DNA of 64,000 nucleotides from Setaria digitata (taxonomy: Eukaryota; Nematoda; Chromadorea; Rhabditida; Setariidae): positions 88,552-152,551 of the forward strand of contig RCAB01000115.1 of the NCBI GenBank assembly GCA_003640385.1, read 5' to 3'. The number at the start of each line of letters is the position of its first letter. Position 1 is the stretch's first letter. The notes under the pieces were generated by a model. That model saw only the letters and a program-made list of their open reading frames with translations, was not told the origin of the DNA and searched no databases. The translations under genes were made by a program, and so were the position numbers. Shown here in pieces: positions 1 to 10,361 of the stretch.

Positions 1-37
1 AATAATGTGCTATCTTTGAGTGGATACGTGAAAGCTG

Positions 38-195
38 CTAGCAAACTTCATATTGTCCACGTAAAATGCCGCAGGCGGTACTGCCCGGAGGAATTTTTTT
101 TCCTTCATTATCTTTCAGCACACAGCCGCCTCGGGAAATATGCAGGACAAAATTACCTCCTATTTCCTGAATTTTGACCTCGACATTACTCTTTA
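38..195 (-). CDS. C-terminal exon of an unidentified protein (partial)
   Basis: An open stretch on the minus strand ends in a TAG at 38-40. It reads as a plausible coding exon of about 50 codons, with charged and hydrophobic residues alternating as in beta strands and ending in CGILRGQYEVC. Possible acceptors lie at 191-197, so the exon begins at 190 or 195 depending on the phase of the missing upstream exon. No convincing partner exon was found between 200 and 926, so the rest of the gene is either in short exons I cannot see or this is a relic. The family is not recognised. The coding call rests only on its composition and the open frame. Confidence 0.35.
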
Positions 196-240
196 CTTCC
201 AGTTAAGTACCAGTTACTTATTTCATTTTATTTTTGAATA

Positions 241-926
241 GGTCATGCGTGAACAATCGTCTCATTTTCTCTTTGCTATTTATATTTCTTCTTGTCTGTA
301 GAAATTATAAAATAAAGTTCTGTATTTCTCGCAGCCAGGAAAAAGAAACAGATCGATTATCGAGTTTGATCTTTTGTATTAGATCTAAAATTGCTGGTTT
401 CTCGGAAAGGAAAATTGATTTTGTGCGCTAGGAAATTAATTTCATTCCAATTTCGAACAACACAAATTACATCAAACTTTGCTCACAAATATTACAGTCA
501 AACGCATAGTTTTGAGATCCGATTCGTAAAACGTGAGAACGTATTATTAGCATGATGTTAAAAATTATTATATTTTATCTTACCATATAGTATCATCCTA
601 GAAATGGATATGACCCAATCAGAAACTACGATAATGATTCCTTCAAAAAGAATTTAGTGGAATGCACTGTACATATTATCTTGATTTTCAATAACAAGAC
701 TTCAAATAACATCAAAATAAAATTAGGATATAATGGAATCACGTTACAGTTCTGAGATCTAATTCGTAAAATAAGATGTATCAATTTAAGCTTGTTGTCA
801 AATGTTATGCACTGTCACATAGTATAGATATGATTTAATAATTAGAATTCCATTTATAATTCCTTCATATATGAACTTAGGAGAGATTGATTTGTCCATT
901 GCAAAACTCTATAAGATATGGAGAAA
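241..926. other. intergenic, nothing recognised
   Basis: AT-rich sequence downstream of the minus-strand PIG-X stop codon. It presumably holds the PIG-X 3' UTR and then spacer. No exon, repeat or RNA gene could be supported. Confidence 0.5.
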
Positions 927-2880
927 TTATTCGGTTTTTATTTTAGGCGCTTCTTTTATTGTAGCAACAATTATCGTTACAGTGCAACAAATAACAACAA
1001 AAACTGTAATGAATGAAACGAATTTTAAGGAAGACGCATTCCCCGTCGGTATTTTAAATTGTACAGTATTGTACTCCAACAAAGGCATCATTAACCATTC
1101 ACAATTTGAATCGTTTGAACAATCACAAGGTGCCTGTAGCAGATAAAAATAAAGCAGAGACTTTATGGACTGATTTGAAATATGAATTGAGCATACAAAT
1201 AATGCCCTGAAAAAGTTCTCTAGTCTTCCAATTAAAGAAAAAAGTATCACCACCATTATCAGTGATTTCCAAAAATCTAAAGCAGGGTCTATAAGCATAA
1301 TTGGCACTCATACCTTGATTAAATGCTTCATGCAATAGCTCGTCAGCAAAGTAGAATTTTCTGTACACCTCAAAAGCAGTTGTGGAGCTGATATTGTAAC
1401 CACAGCAACTAAAACGAAATTTCACTTAGAAGCATTCTCAAAAATGCAAGCAAACAAGCTCTTCTTCTCCATTACCACTTCATTCAGCTAGCTGATTTAT
1501 TCATCTTATAGATGAATCTACTGAAAAATGTCGATGGATTAGACGAAATTGCTTAAATGCTTAAAAATAAAACATGGACGATTCCACATGAAAACAAGTT
1601 TGACTGATAAATAGTGCCGACAAATTATTTTAATGACTAGAAAAAAAAAGAAAACAAAAAAAAAAAACCAATTCCAGTAGCAGCATGATAACGCAAATGT
1701 ATTGGTAGCTCAAAATGTTCCTTGTAAACGAAATTTTTTCTTAATCCTCGCTTCGAACATACATAAAGTGGTGTACTTTCAGATTTTTCTCTTGAAGCCT
1801 CAACATCGAATGACGCCTTTGCATATGTATGAGTACGGTATTCTTTCATACTGCAACATCGATTATAGACTAGTCACATTTTCCCCTTGATTCAAGAAAA
1901 TGAAAGTTCTGTCACTTGTTTCTCGGATTCAAACTAAACAATGATGGATTGGAACTAGGAATTGAACGAAAAAGGCAAGCATAGAAGACTGACGACTGAT
2001 AATAACCTCTCTCTTTCTCCACACTTTTTCAAAGGTTCTTCAAGAAGTCAATCATGTTTAACATATAGTTGCACAACCAACAGTATATAACGAGTATCAC
2101 AACATTAACATGTTGAGATAGGAAGGTAAATAATCCAAAAACAATTAGAATTTGGGAAATTTTTCTCCTATTTCCGTAAAATTTTCCCAAAAAGGGTTAA
2201 CAAGTGGAAGGACGGATAATGCTAAGACATAACGATGCCACAGGTAAGGCTGTCTGTGCTCAATCATTCCTACCTGCGGATTGAAATATGAGATTTCAAG
2301 GAATATTTTCATCTGGTCTTTCACATTGGTAGCAGCTTAAAATGTTCCTTGTAGACGAAATTTTTGAATGGTTTCGAAAATCTCTCTTGAATCATTTCAG
2401 AAATCGTCTTTTCTAGGATCTCTTGGTTGCCTAAAGCTCAAATAAAGTACCTGTCAAAATCGATAAATGCACCTGCAGGAATCGTAAATTTATAACCAAT
2501 TAAACAGTCCATAAATCGATTTGAGCTGCCAATATCGATTTCCAGTGTAATATAACGATGGAGACCACCACCGAATCCATGAAATCAGATGCTTTAGTTT
2601 GAACAGACCATTCAGTAGAAAAGCTATGTCATCGTGTTAGTTAATTCTTTCATTAACGCAATATAAATATATTTTTAATTCTCCAATTCAACTGCATAGA
2701 GTAACAAAAGGAATCTGAATTCAAAAAAATTGTTTAAAAAGAAAAATTTATTCACTCACGGTTTAAAGAAAAAAAAACCTTTAAGTTGGCCTTACGTATT
2801 GATATTGAATCGATCCAGTTGCAACGTTGACAGGAAAGTAAGCCAAATGTGGCAAAAGTAAGAAAAGTATATATGATCAT
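927..2880 (-). CDS. pigx: PIG-X homologue, GPI mannosyltransferase I stabilising subunit
   Basis: Five exons (2880-2779, 2578-2451, 1850-1669, 1408-1314, 1133-927) join in phase to about 237 aa, near the 250-odd aa of mammalian PIG-X. The family is an ER type I membrane protein that stabilises the catalytic subunit PIG-M, which adds the first mannose to the GPI anchor. Visible landmarks in order are: an N-terminal signal peptide (MIIYTFLTFATFGLLS); the GLHR motif matching GFHR in PIG-X, followed by an IPAGAFIDFD stretch; FDVEA; LPIHLRYH matching the family LPVHCRYH; a Cys-rich part ending in CDCSNDSNCEW; a Y..VQF.IPTG segment; and one C-terminal transmembrane helix with a short basic tail. 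Oddity: exon 2 has no AG acceptor. The in-frame, phase-0 join falls after TTTCAT rather than TTTCAG, and an in-frame TGA lies just upstream. The gene may therefore be damaged, mis-sequenced, or use a non-AG site. Decayed copies of its exons lie nearby. Confidence 0.75.
2310..2370 (-). pseudogene. decayed copy of PIG-X exon 3 segment inside intron 2
   Basis: This stretch repeats, with substitutions, the part of PIG-X exon 3 around 1705-1745 that encodes KNFVYKEHFE. Both contain the block aaaatgttccttgta followed by acgaaattttt. The copy is interrupted by stops and lacks splice sites. It lies in the intron between exons 2 and 3, so it looks like a local duplication remnant. Confidence 0.55.
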
Positions 2881-2984
2881 ACCAATCCACAAGCTCCTTT
2901 CATTTGGCTATAATAGCAATTTTATTACTCCATATGAAAATTTTTATTAAACAGTCCACAACCTCCTTTGAATGTTCCCAAAGT

Positions 2985-3150
2985 CAATTTCCGGTGCAGA
3001 TATCAAGCTTTCAAAATACACCAGATTTCAGAGTTATGTGCTTTCAAAATTTCGAAACAAAATACATAAGAATCTCCTACCGAAGTTCCTATTCCAATTT
3101 CCTGCTATTATCGATAAAATTCCTGATTAAAGTGAACCTGAAAGTACGAT
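2985..3150 (-). pseudogene. decayed partial PIG-X copy A
   Basis: On the minus strand this stretch contains a diverged version of PIG-X exon 2: CCGGAAATTGACTTTGGGAA and GTGGACTGTTTAAT correspond to CTGGAAATCGATATTGGCAG and ATGGACTGTTTAAT in the intact exon. The flanking 3074-3150 part is closely matched by 3468-3543. Stops interrupt all frames, so this is not a working exon. Confidence 0.5.
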
Positions 3151-3467
3151 AGGAAGGGTGCACCTTCGGAAGAGATGAAGTTTAATCACCATATAAATCA
3201 ATCTTATTTCTTTCATACATACTCGTAAAGTAATATAGAAGACAGACAATCTTAGAATGCAATTTCAGTGAATTCGTAAAACTTTAGCAAATTTACTAAG
3301 GACAAGACAGACATCAGAAAGACGCATCCCTGGATAAAACTAGGGATAAGCAGCAAAAAAATTCATGCAGGAGTACTGGCTGTTATTATCAAAAGCTGAT
3401 CTAATTTGTTGGTTAAGTTGTGCAAATGCATTCGAATCGTTAATTCACTGGCAGTCAACATGCAGAA

Positions 3468-3543
3468 TCTTTTACCGAAGTTTCTATTCCCATCTCCTCC
3501 ATTATCAATAAAATTTCAGATTAAAGTGAATCAGAGAGTACGA
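3468..3543. repeat. second copy of the 3074-3150 segment
   Basis: About 76 bp that align along their whole length with 3074-3150. Shared blocks include taccgaagtt, ctattcc, attatc, ataaaatt, gattaaagtgaa and agtacgata. The two copies lie about 394 bp apart in the same orientation. Together with the exon copies around PIG-X, this indicates old local duplications upstream of that gene. Confidence 0.6.
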
Positions 3544-3749
3544 TATCTTCCCGATTGACTTTTATGCATACAGAAATAGCAAACTCCCCCTCCCCCCTAG
3601 TATAACTTCTGCTTTAATAATTTGAACGCTTGCTCAAAATTTCAAGCAAAGCAATTAAAAGCCAAAAAAAAAAAGAAGAATCAACAAATACAATGCAGCA
3701 TCAAGATAACAGTGTATTTTATCTATTTATCAAATATATACACTATGTA

Positions 3750-5908
3750 CTAGGTACTAAGGACAATGGCAGTTTCTGTACTTGATTCAGCATCATTTTG
3801 GATTCGCTGGTGTTGTCTTGCAGTGGTTTTTGCTCCTTCTGACTGAAATAAGGAAGTGTATATATGAATAGAAAATTACCATACTTTGAGCATTAGTAGC
3901 TTTAATTAGCATTAATCATTATATCACAAGAAAAATTTTTAAAAACAGACAACTACATATGGAGCTTCCGGAACTATGAAAAATATAGCATAAGGATCTA
4001 ATATACAATGAATGACAATATTTACTTGGAAATGTGTGTTCATCTGCTCCGCCATACTGAGTACCTCAGCAACATCAGGACGTTTATTCGGGTTTGAACA
4101 AATGCACCGTGATATCAAGTCACGCAACTGAAAACAATACACACAGAGTAATATAACTAACAAATCTTCCCTTTTATTATAATATGTTATGTTATTTTAA
4201 CACGTTTCCAACTTTGTCCAGCTAAAATGGTACAATATACTTGAAATAGACCTGCTGCGAGTAAATATCAGCTGGCAGAGGTGGGTATTCGCAATTCTCA
4301 ATCTTCTTGCACAGTGAATACAAGTTCAGCTTATCGCCATAAAATGGTGATTGCAATGCTGCCATCTGTAAATATTTCGAATATCAGAACTTCATTGCGA
4401 ATATCGGCATAAAATATTCATCCACGCAGGGTAATGAATTTAATGACATTGATGGAACAGACTTCTATTATTTAATTTAATTTTTTGCTCTTGTTTTTAA
4501 AGTTCATCGGATTGCTCACTACTTAGTTCTTAATAAACAACACGTGGCTGTATGTTGTGAGCAAAACACTACCTATTCAGCTACTCTTGCTCTCCAAAAA
4601 TAAATTTGGAAGGGAATTTAAAGTAAGACAAGGGATTAAATAAGAAAAATTTACGTTTTCATGTATTAAAATTAATAAAAATATACACAGTACCTCATAT
4701 AATAAGCAACCAATGCTCCACAGATCTGATTTGAAATTATAACCACTTTCTTGTATCCTTTCAGGACTCATATAGTACGGTGTACCAACTAAAGAATGAG
4801 CAGCTGTAGTTTTCGAACTAAAAAACCTCCCCAGACCAAGGTCTCCAAGCTTTACCGTACCATCCGCCGTAATGAACACGTTTGCTGGTTTAATATCTGT
4901 AATAATAAATACGCTTTTATATGGATGAAGAGAAGAATGTACAAAATGAACGCTAAATGCAGCAAAGAGTACAGATTTGGGGAAGTAAAAAATAAAAAAG
5001 AAATAATTTTTAGGATTAAATTATGAGCAAAAATTCCCATCATCAGTGATAAAGTTTACATAAAAGTAAAATGTACCTCTGTGCATAATTCGTTTCGTGT
5101 GCATGTGCTCCAGTGCACGTACTAGCTGTACAAAATATTTCCAAATGATACGTTCAGGAATAAGGCGTCTACTTTTCTTGAAATGCTGCAAAAAGATGAA
5201 ATTATAGAAGGAACAAAATAGTGCAGAAGAGGAATGCATGCCTATCAGATTTCCCATTTGAAAAGATATATTCCTTCCTCATAACAAATCATTCATGATG
5301 AACATAAGTTATATGCAAAATCTTTGATCTGAGAGAAATAAAAATTACTCTACAAACTAACCCGTATCATCCGACTTAGATCACCCGCATCCGCAAGTTC
5401 CAGAACAATATTTAGCTGATTGTTTTCGATAAATGAGGAGTAATACCGGATAACGTTAACATGGTTTAGTTGCTTTAAAAGATCAATTTCCTTGATACAG
5501 TCCTGTCTGGCTTTCGCATCCACCATATCATAGACCTTAAGTAGGAGCACATGCAATGAATTTGAAGTAGTTCTGCTAAAAATTAACGATATCTTCATAA
5601 AAACAGCATAAAATACATAATATTGGGGATTGCTTCGATACTATAAGTACAATTTCTCGTATATATATGATGTTGAGAAATATATTATCAAACCTCAATC
5701 AACCGTTGATGGAGAAAAAAAGTATGAAAAGATCTCCCTAAAGTAAATTTCTAATAAATATAACCTGAACTTTCTTCAGCGCAACAAAGCTGCCATCTTC
5801 TTTACATCGTGCTTTGTATACTTCAGAAAACTGTCCTTTACCAATTTTCTTTTCAATTTCAAATGCATCTAATTTACCATATCTCGCCGACAAATCATTT
5901 GTCGACAT
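3750..5908 (-). CDS. nekl-3: NIMA-related serine/threonine kinase of the NEK6/NEK7 class
   Basis: Seven exons (5908-5765, 5535-5362, 5185-5077, 4896-4694, 4365-4252, 4127-4026, 3842-3750) encode about 312 aa, against about 302 in human NEK7. It is almost entirely a kinase domain. The glycine loop is [10 protein letters not shown], the ATP lysine is in VALKKVQ, the catalytic loop is HRDIKPANV (split between exons 3 and 4), and the metal motif is DLG instead of DFG, as is usual in NEKs. The activation segment is [38 protein letters not shown] and [12 protein letters not shown] are nearly identical to NEK7. NEK6/7 act in mitotic spindle formation, and the C. elegans orthologue NEKL-3 is needed for moulting and endocytic trafficking. 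A tail of about 30 residues beyond the last kinase helix is longer than in mammals. An acceptor 11 nt upstream of the ATG (TTTTCAG) fits trans-splicing. Confidence 0.95.
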
Positions 5909-7539
5909 CCTTTACCTGTCTGAAAATTTCATATATATTACAGCGGGAACTGAAACATAACTTCAATAAACTTGCAGTTCACAGAATTAGAGAATTGCGA
6001 AATATGAAGCAAAAGAAAACATAAAATGCGAATCACGTAGAAATTATCTGTGTTCTTTCACTGATAAAAATTATCAAAAAATGATGTGAACTCTTGAAAT
6101 GATTATTGATAGCTTATATCTGTCTAATCGATAAGGTCAGAGAAAAATTATTATACTTCGAATAGTGTTTTCTCGTATAATTTCCAGCATTACACCTAAT
6201 AAAATCTACCACTAGGCTCAAATTGTGAAGTGCAAAAAGAAAAAAAATAGCAATCTAGTAAATAACAATATAATCAGAGTAGGATAAGAAGGTGCAACGA
6301 TAAGATGACACCACTCGCAGTAATGTGACACATCGCCATCACCGTGTGACATTCATTAATGGAATGTGTAAAAGAGGTAAAGAAAAGAATGGGGTGTATA
6401 CTACTTGCAATTGAAAAGGAGTAATTCATCCGACAATCTATAGATGGTCAAGGAGGCTAACTACCACGGGAAAGCATTGTGGACTAGCAAGTGGTGCTTG
6501 GACTCCAAACATCACCCTTAAGATCGTAATCGATGCCACTTAATTCCTTTGATGTTACCTTCTTCAGTTGCGAAAAATTTGCAAACTCTGTAGACTTGCA
6601 GCCTCCACGCAACCATACTCAATATATTTGCCATTAACCATTAACATTAACGGATGATTACATCCACTTATTTGACGACCGGCTGTATGTACAGGTTCCA
6701 AGACATATTTGACTTCATCAGACAATGCTAATTACATTAGCTGATTCTGTCTTTTCGAATGGCCTCCTTGCTTACGTTACATATAGTGTGGTCATATTAC
6801 CAATATTACAATCTTCTTCTCAACACAGCTGATTTTTATTTAACTTTTGTTTTACAAGTTTACTTCTACAATTCATAACATGCCTTTATTGGTGAAGTTT
6901 TATCCTTAACCACAATAATAACTTAAGACCAGTGAATAAATACTTCAAATTATCCCACAATTCTTACCTTACTTCTTTTCCCATCTTGAAACAATACTAC
7001 AGTAATGCTGTGGAATATCGCAAAAATCCAAGTCACATTTTTGACGATAAATTGAACGACAACACCTTCTGCGGTTGTGGATGGACAGAATATACATTAT
7101 TTTCTTAGCAGCAAACACAATATCTAATCAATGACGAAGGATTTCCATGCACCCCGGGCTAAACAGATATACTTCGGCGCTTCTAAGTTACGGAACAAAT
7201 GATTCCTGTCATTCCGAATTAGATGCAGCATCACTAATTCCCTCCCTCTCCATCGTTGATGACCTTTCTGACAAAGTATTTTCGAATCATTTAATTTGCT
7301 TAAAACAGTAAAGTACTACAAAAGGAAATAAATAAAATATACAGGCTCCATATTCTATTATCGTATCAACAGAATCAAGAAATAAAAATATATTAATCAC
7401 ATATAAGGCTTGAAAAAGTTAACCAATTTTACGTAAAGCATTGGAGTGTGAAACTATTTAATTTCAGTACTTCAGAGCCTATCCTCCCTTATTATGAAAT
7501 TGTATCCGCAACCATCCGTTGCAAACTACTTTCATATTT
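5909..7539. other. intergenic between HAP40 and nekl-3
   Basis: About 1.6 kb of AT-rich spacer between two minus-strand genes. It should contain the HAP40 3' UTR and the nekl-3 upstream region. A short stretch at 6300-6500 is slightly less AT-rich. No exon or repeat could be supported. Confidence 0.5.
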
Positions 7540-9987
7540 TTACCGAGAAATAAATTTATCAGCGAAGCCTTTTTTATCCAACCCACCCCTATCCATCACA
7601 TCATCCAGCAATTTCATAGCCAGCTTGACACACATTATGTTAAAATGTTTTTCGAGAAAACTAAAACTTTTCTGAGCCATTTCCACATGACCATACCGAA
7701 GAGCCATTACAAATTCATAAAAATGAAAATACAAATCTCTAGATAATGAAGAATCTTTCGGTGGTATTTTCTTCCATGGTATTTTCTGTTCTATTCTCGC
7801 TTTTTCATCAAGCACCAGTGAAGACTTATCATACATAGATAATAGTAGGCGATGTCGAGCAGATATATCATCATTCTGCAAATCCATTTTCAAAATCCAT
7901 TGGTAATGTAACAGTCACATCACAAGATGATCCACGTATATCTCTTTACTATGTGCTTAACAAATAAAACAAAAAATAAATCCTTTCAATCCTAATATAA
8001 GATAAATCTGTTTCTAGGTTGATTTTTGATTCTATCTTAATACAGTAAGGGAGTAAGGGAAAATTCGAAGTTGAAAGCCTAAAAACACATAGTGATTACA
8101 TCAGGATACTGCTTATCCAAGCTGATAAATTTACTTACTTTCCGGTGCAAAAGCAAAAGCACTGAAGTAATTTCACAATCCTTCAAAAGTTCTTCACCAT
8201 AACCAAATCTACAGTAAGAAACAAAAAGGAATTTTATATCACTGAAATAACAAGAAAGGTACCAAAACAATAATTCGATTAAAAAAAACTTTTTAAATAT
8301 CGAAAGCTCAAATTCTAAATTTTCGAATTACTACTAAGAATTCCAAAAAAAAAAACCGCTAAAATGTATTTACTTTGGATCATTAGTGTTCTTCATATGA
8401 ATCATCCACAGGTCATCGATAGTTGCAAGTGCATCTGTGTACATGTCCAATTCAATCTGACAGGCTGCTAATTTTTGCAAAGCAGCTAAGTGACTACGGA
8501 ATTCCATTTTCAAAAGTTCGGCTCCTTAACAGGGAAAAATAATTAAACGTATAGAAATGGAAACAAAGTGGAATTCTGGTAAATGATTAGACAAAATAGA
8601 TGGAACACAGAAATTCACATGACAGTTAAATGGCCTTATTATTTAAATTAATAGCGTATTATCTGTTCGGATATAAATCATATTAAAACTAAACTACTTT
8701 GGAATATTGAACAGAATTTCTATTTCAAATTTCAGATAATTTTTGAATGTGATAAAGAATGGAACCTCGCAGCAAAAATGGTAACGCCAGCTGATGTTCA
8801 TCAATAGTGCATAGTGTAGAGCCTAGTTCAGTGCAATGCAAGCCAGCTAGCCAAAAACCTTGATGACTAAGGATTAATTCTATTGACCGATTGTAACAAT
8901 CTTGCATATAATTGAGGTGATCAGAACAGGCTAGAAATACAGTTAATTAACTAATTGGCCATAATCAACTGTTCCAGTTAAATTGTCAGGTCAATGGACA
9001 CAAACTCATTTAAACGAAACATTCCAAAACATTACACCACACTATTATGTTGCTTTTTTTTTTTTACAGTCCTCTGGAGAAAATTTATTTCTTGATCAAA
9101 TTTTGTACTTTTTTTTATACAACCAAAATGAAAAATTAATAGCTCACATTTTCTCAACTGGGATTAGTTTAAAAGCATTCCAGATCTTTTTTGTGGATAA
9201 TTAATGAAAATGATAATTAATGAAAAATGAATTAGCTCAGTTTTATACTGAAAATCTTCAAGGACCAGTACTTTTCAGTTATTTTCAAAATAAAAGAGAT
9301 GATAAACCAACAGATGGTTTCATTCTCTTTATTGATTTCTATCGTGCCATTAAACTTCCGAAACAATTATGACCGTACCAAATATGTTCATTTCATAATT
9401 TCGAATTTCTGCACTTTTAAAACAACGGGCAGCCTTCAAGTAATGGTTGTATTGCATACTCCAATCACCTATTTTTTCATAAATTTTTGCCATTTGTATG
9501 TGACACATACCCGCATACTGTTCACATTCTTCATCCCTGAAATTATTTTTAGAAAAGAAACAAGAAAGCAGAAAAATACAAATATTATATCATATTTCCT
9601 TAATCCATTTCTCCTCCTCCTTTTTCTTTTTCAAATCCAACTGTTATTAAATGTAATAAGCCTTCTTAACCGAACGAATAAAATTCAAATGCAGAGACGA
9701 AACGAGATAAATCATTCTTTTTTAATAACGAGTAACGGTAATATCCCATTTTCTAGCTCATATTAGTCTCTAATAAGTTAAATAACTTCTATGCAGGAGC
9801 GAAATGAAACAATTACATTTAAATTCAATAATTTAAGAATGCATTAGAAATCATACTGGAAGCGTAATGCAAGGTTCTCAAGTTCTGCTAAAACTTGATG
9901 ATTGTTTGGTTTCTTCAAAAACTTCTTTTTCAAGGAATCTAATGCGGATTTGTACTCTTGCCATGGATCTCTGTAAGGTTCAACCAT
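7540..9987 (-). CDS. f8a: HAP40 / F8A homologue (huntingtin-associated 40 kDa protein)
   Basis: Six exons (9987-9857, 9536-9379, 8930-8766, 8524-8374, 8208-8139, 7875-7540) join in phase to about 336 aa; the human protein has 371. HAP40 is an all-helical, TPR-like protein that packs between the HEAT domains of huntingtin and is stable only in that complex. Signature stretches are LKKKFLKKPN near the N-terminus (human LKKRFLRKPN), the alpha-helical AGMCHIQMAKIYEKIGDW, RGAELLKM...LAALQKLAACQ (human LAALQALGEAASCQ), and KDCEITSVLLLLHRK (human RCEVSRVLLLLLL). The ATG at 9987 was chosen because the family N-terminus aligns there. A TTATTTTCAG acceptor ends 22 nt upstream. One donor (GTTCC after exon 3) is weak, but it is the only one that keeps frame and similarity. 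The Pro/Ala-rich loop of the mammalian protein is missing. Confidence 0.85.
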
Positions 9988-10009
9988 AACAGACAGCTCA
10001 CCACTAAAA

Positions 10010-10019
10010 CTGAAAATAA
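10010..10019 (-). promoter_or_regulatory. probable spliced-leader acceptor for HAP40
   Basis: TTATTTTCAG on the minus strand lies 22 nt before the HAP40 ATG, and no upstream coding exon was found. About 350 bp separate it from the stop of MED22 on the same strand. This is what a trans-splice site inside a nematode operon would look like. That it is used by a spliced leader is inference. Confidence 0.45.
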
Positions 10020-10361
10020 CGGAAATAAATACCCCCGTAAACACGTGACTGGAAAACTTTAAGCAATCTGAGAAAATTTGAACACTACTCCATTTTAACA
10101 TGAAGCAGCACGGCATCCCAGCAACAGAACCAACCATGAACAAACTTCTACATTTCCAAATGAAGCGAATAAAATTTTTGAAACTAGACGACAAAAATTC
10201 CAGTCCTTCACTTCCAACTTGAAAAGACATCTTTTCAAATAGAAAAATATATTGTGAACCTGATCCTTCGGTGTTATCAGGAATTAAATAATGTGAGATC
10301 AATGCTTGTTTTAATTTTTATTGACGTATATACATATTTAAACAGAAAATAAACAATGAAA

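Noticed and set aside
1300..1425. Minus-strand frame with CCGYN, suggesting a tetraspanin extracellular loop
   Set aside because: Another frame of the same exon (AVVTISAPQLLLRC) fits PIG-X and joins in phase to both neighbours. The CCG reading does not.
9299..9766. 155-codon plus-strand open frame
   Set aside because: It is antisense to HAP40 exon 2, whose minus-strand frame matches the family.
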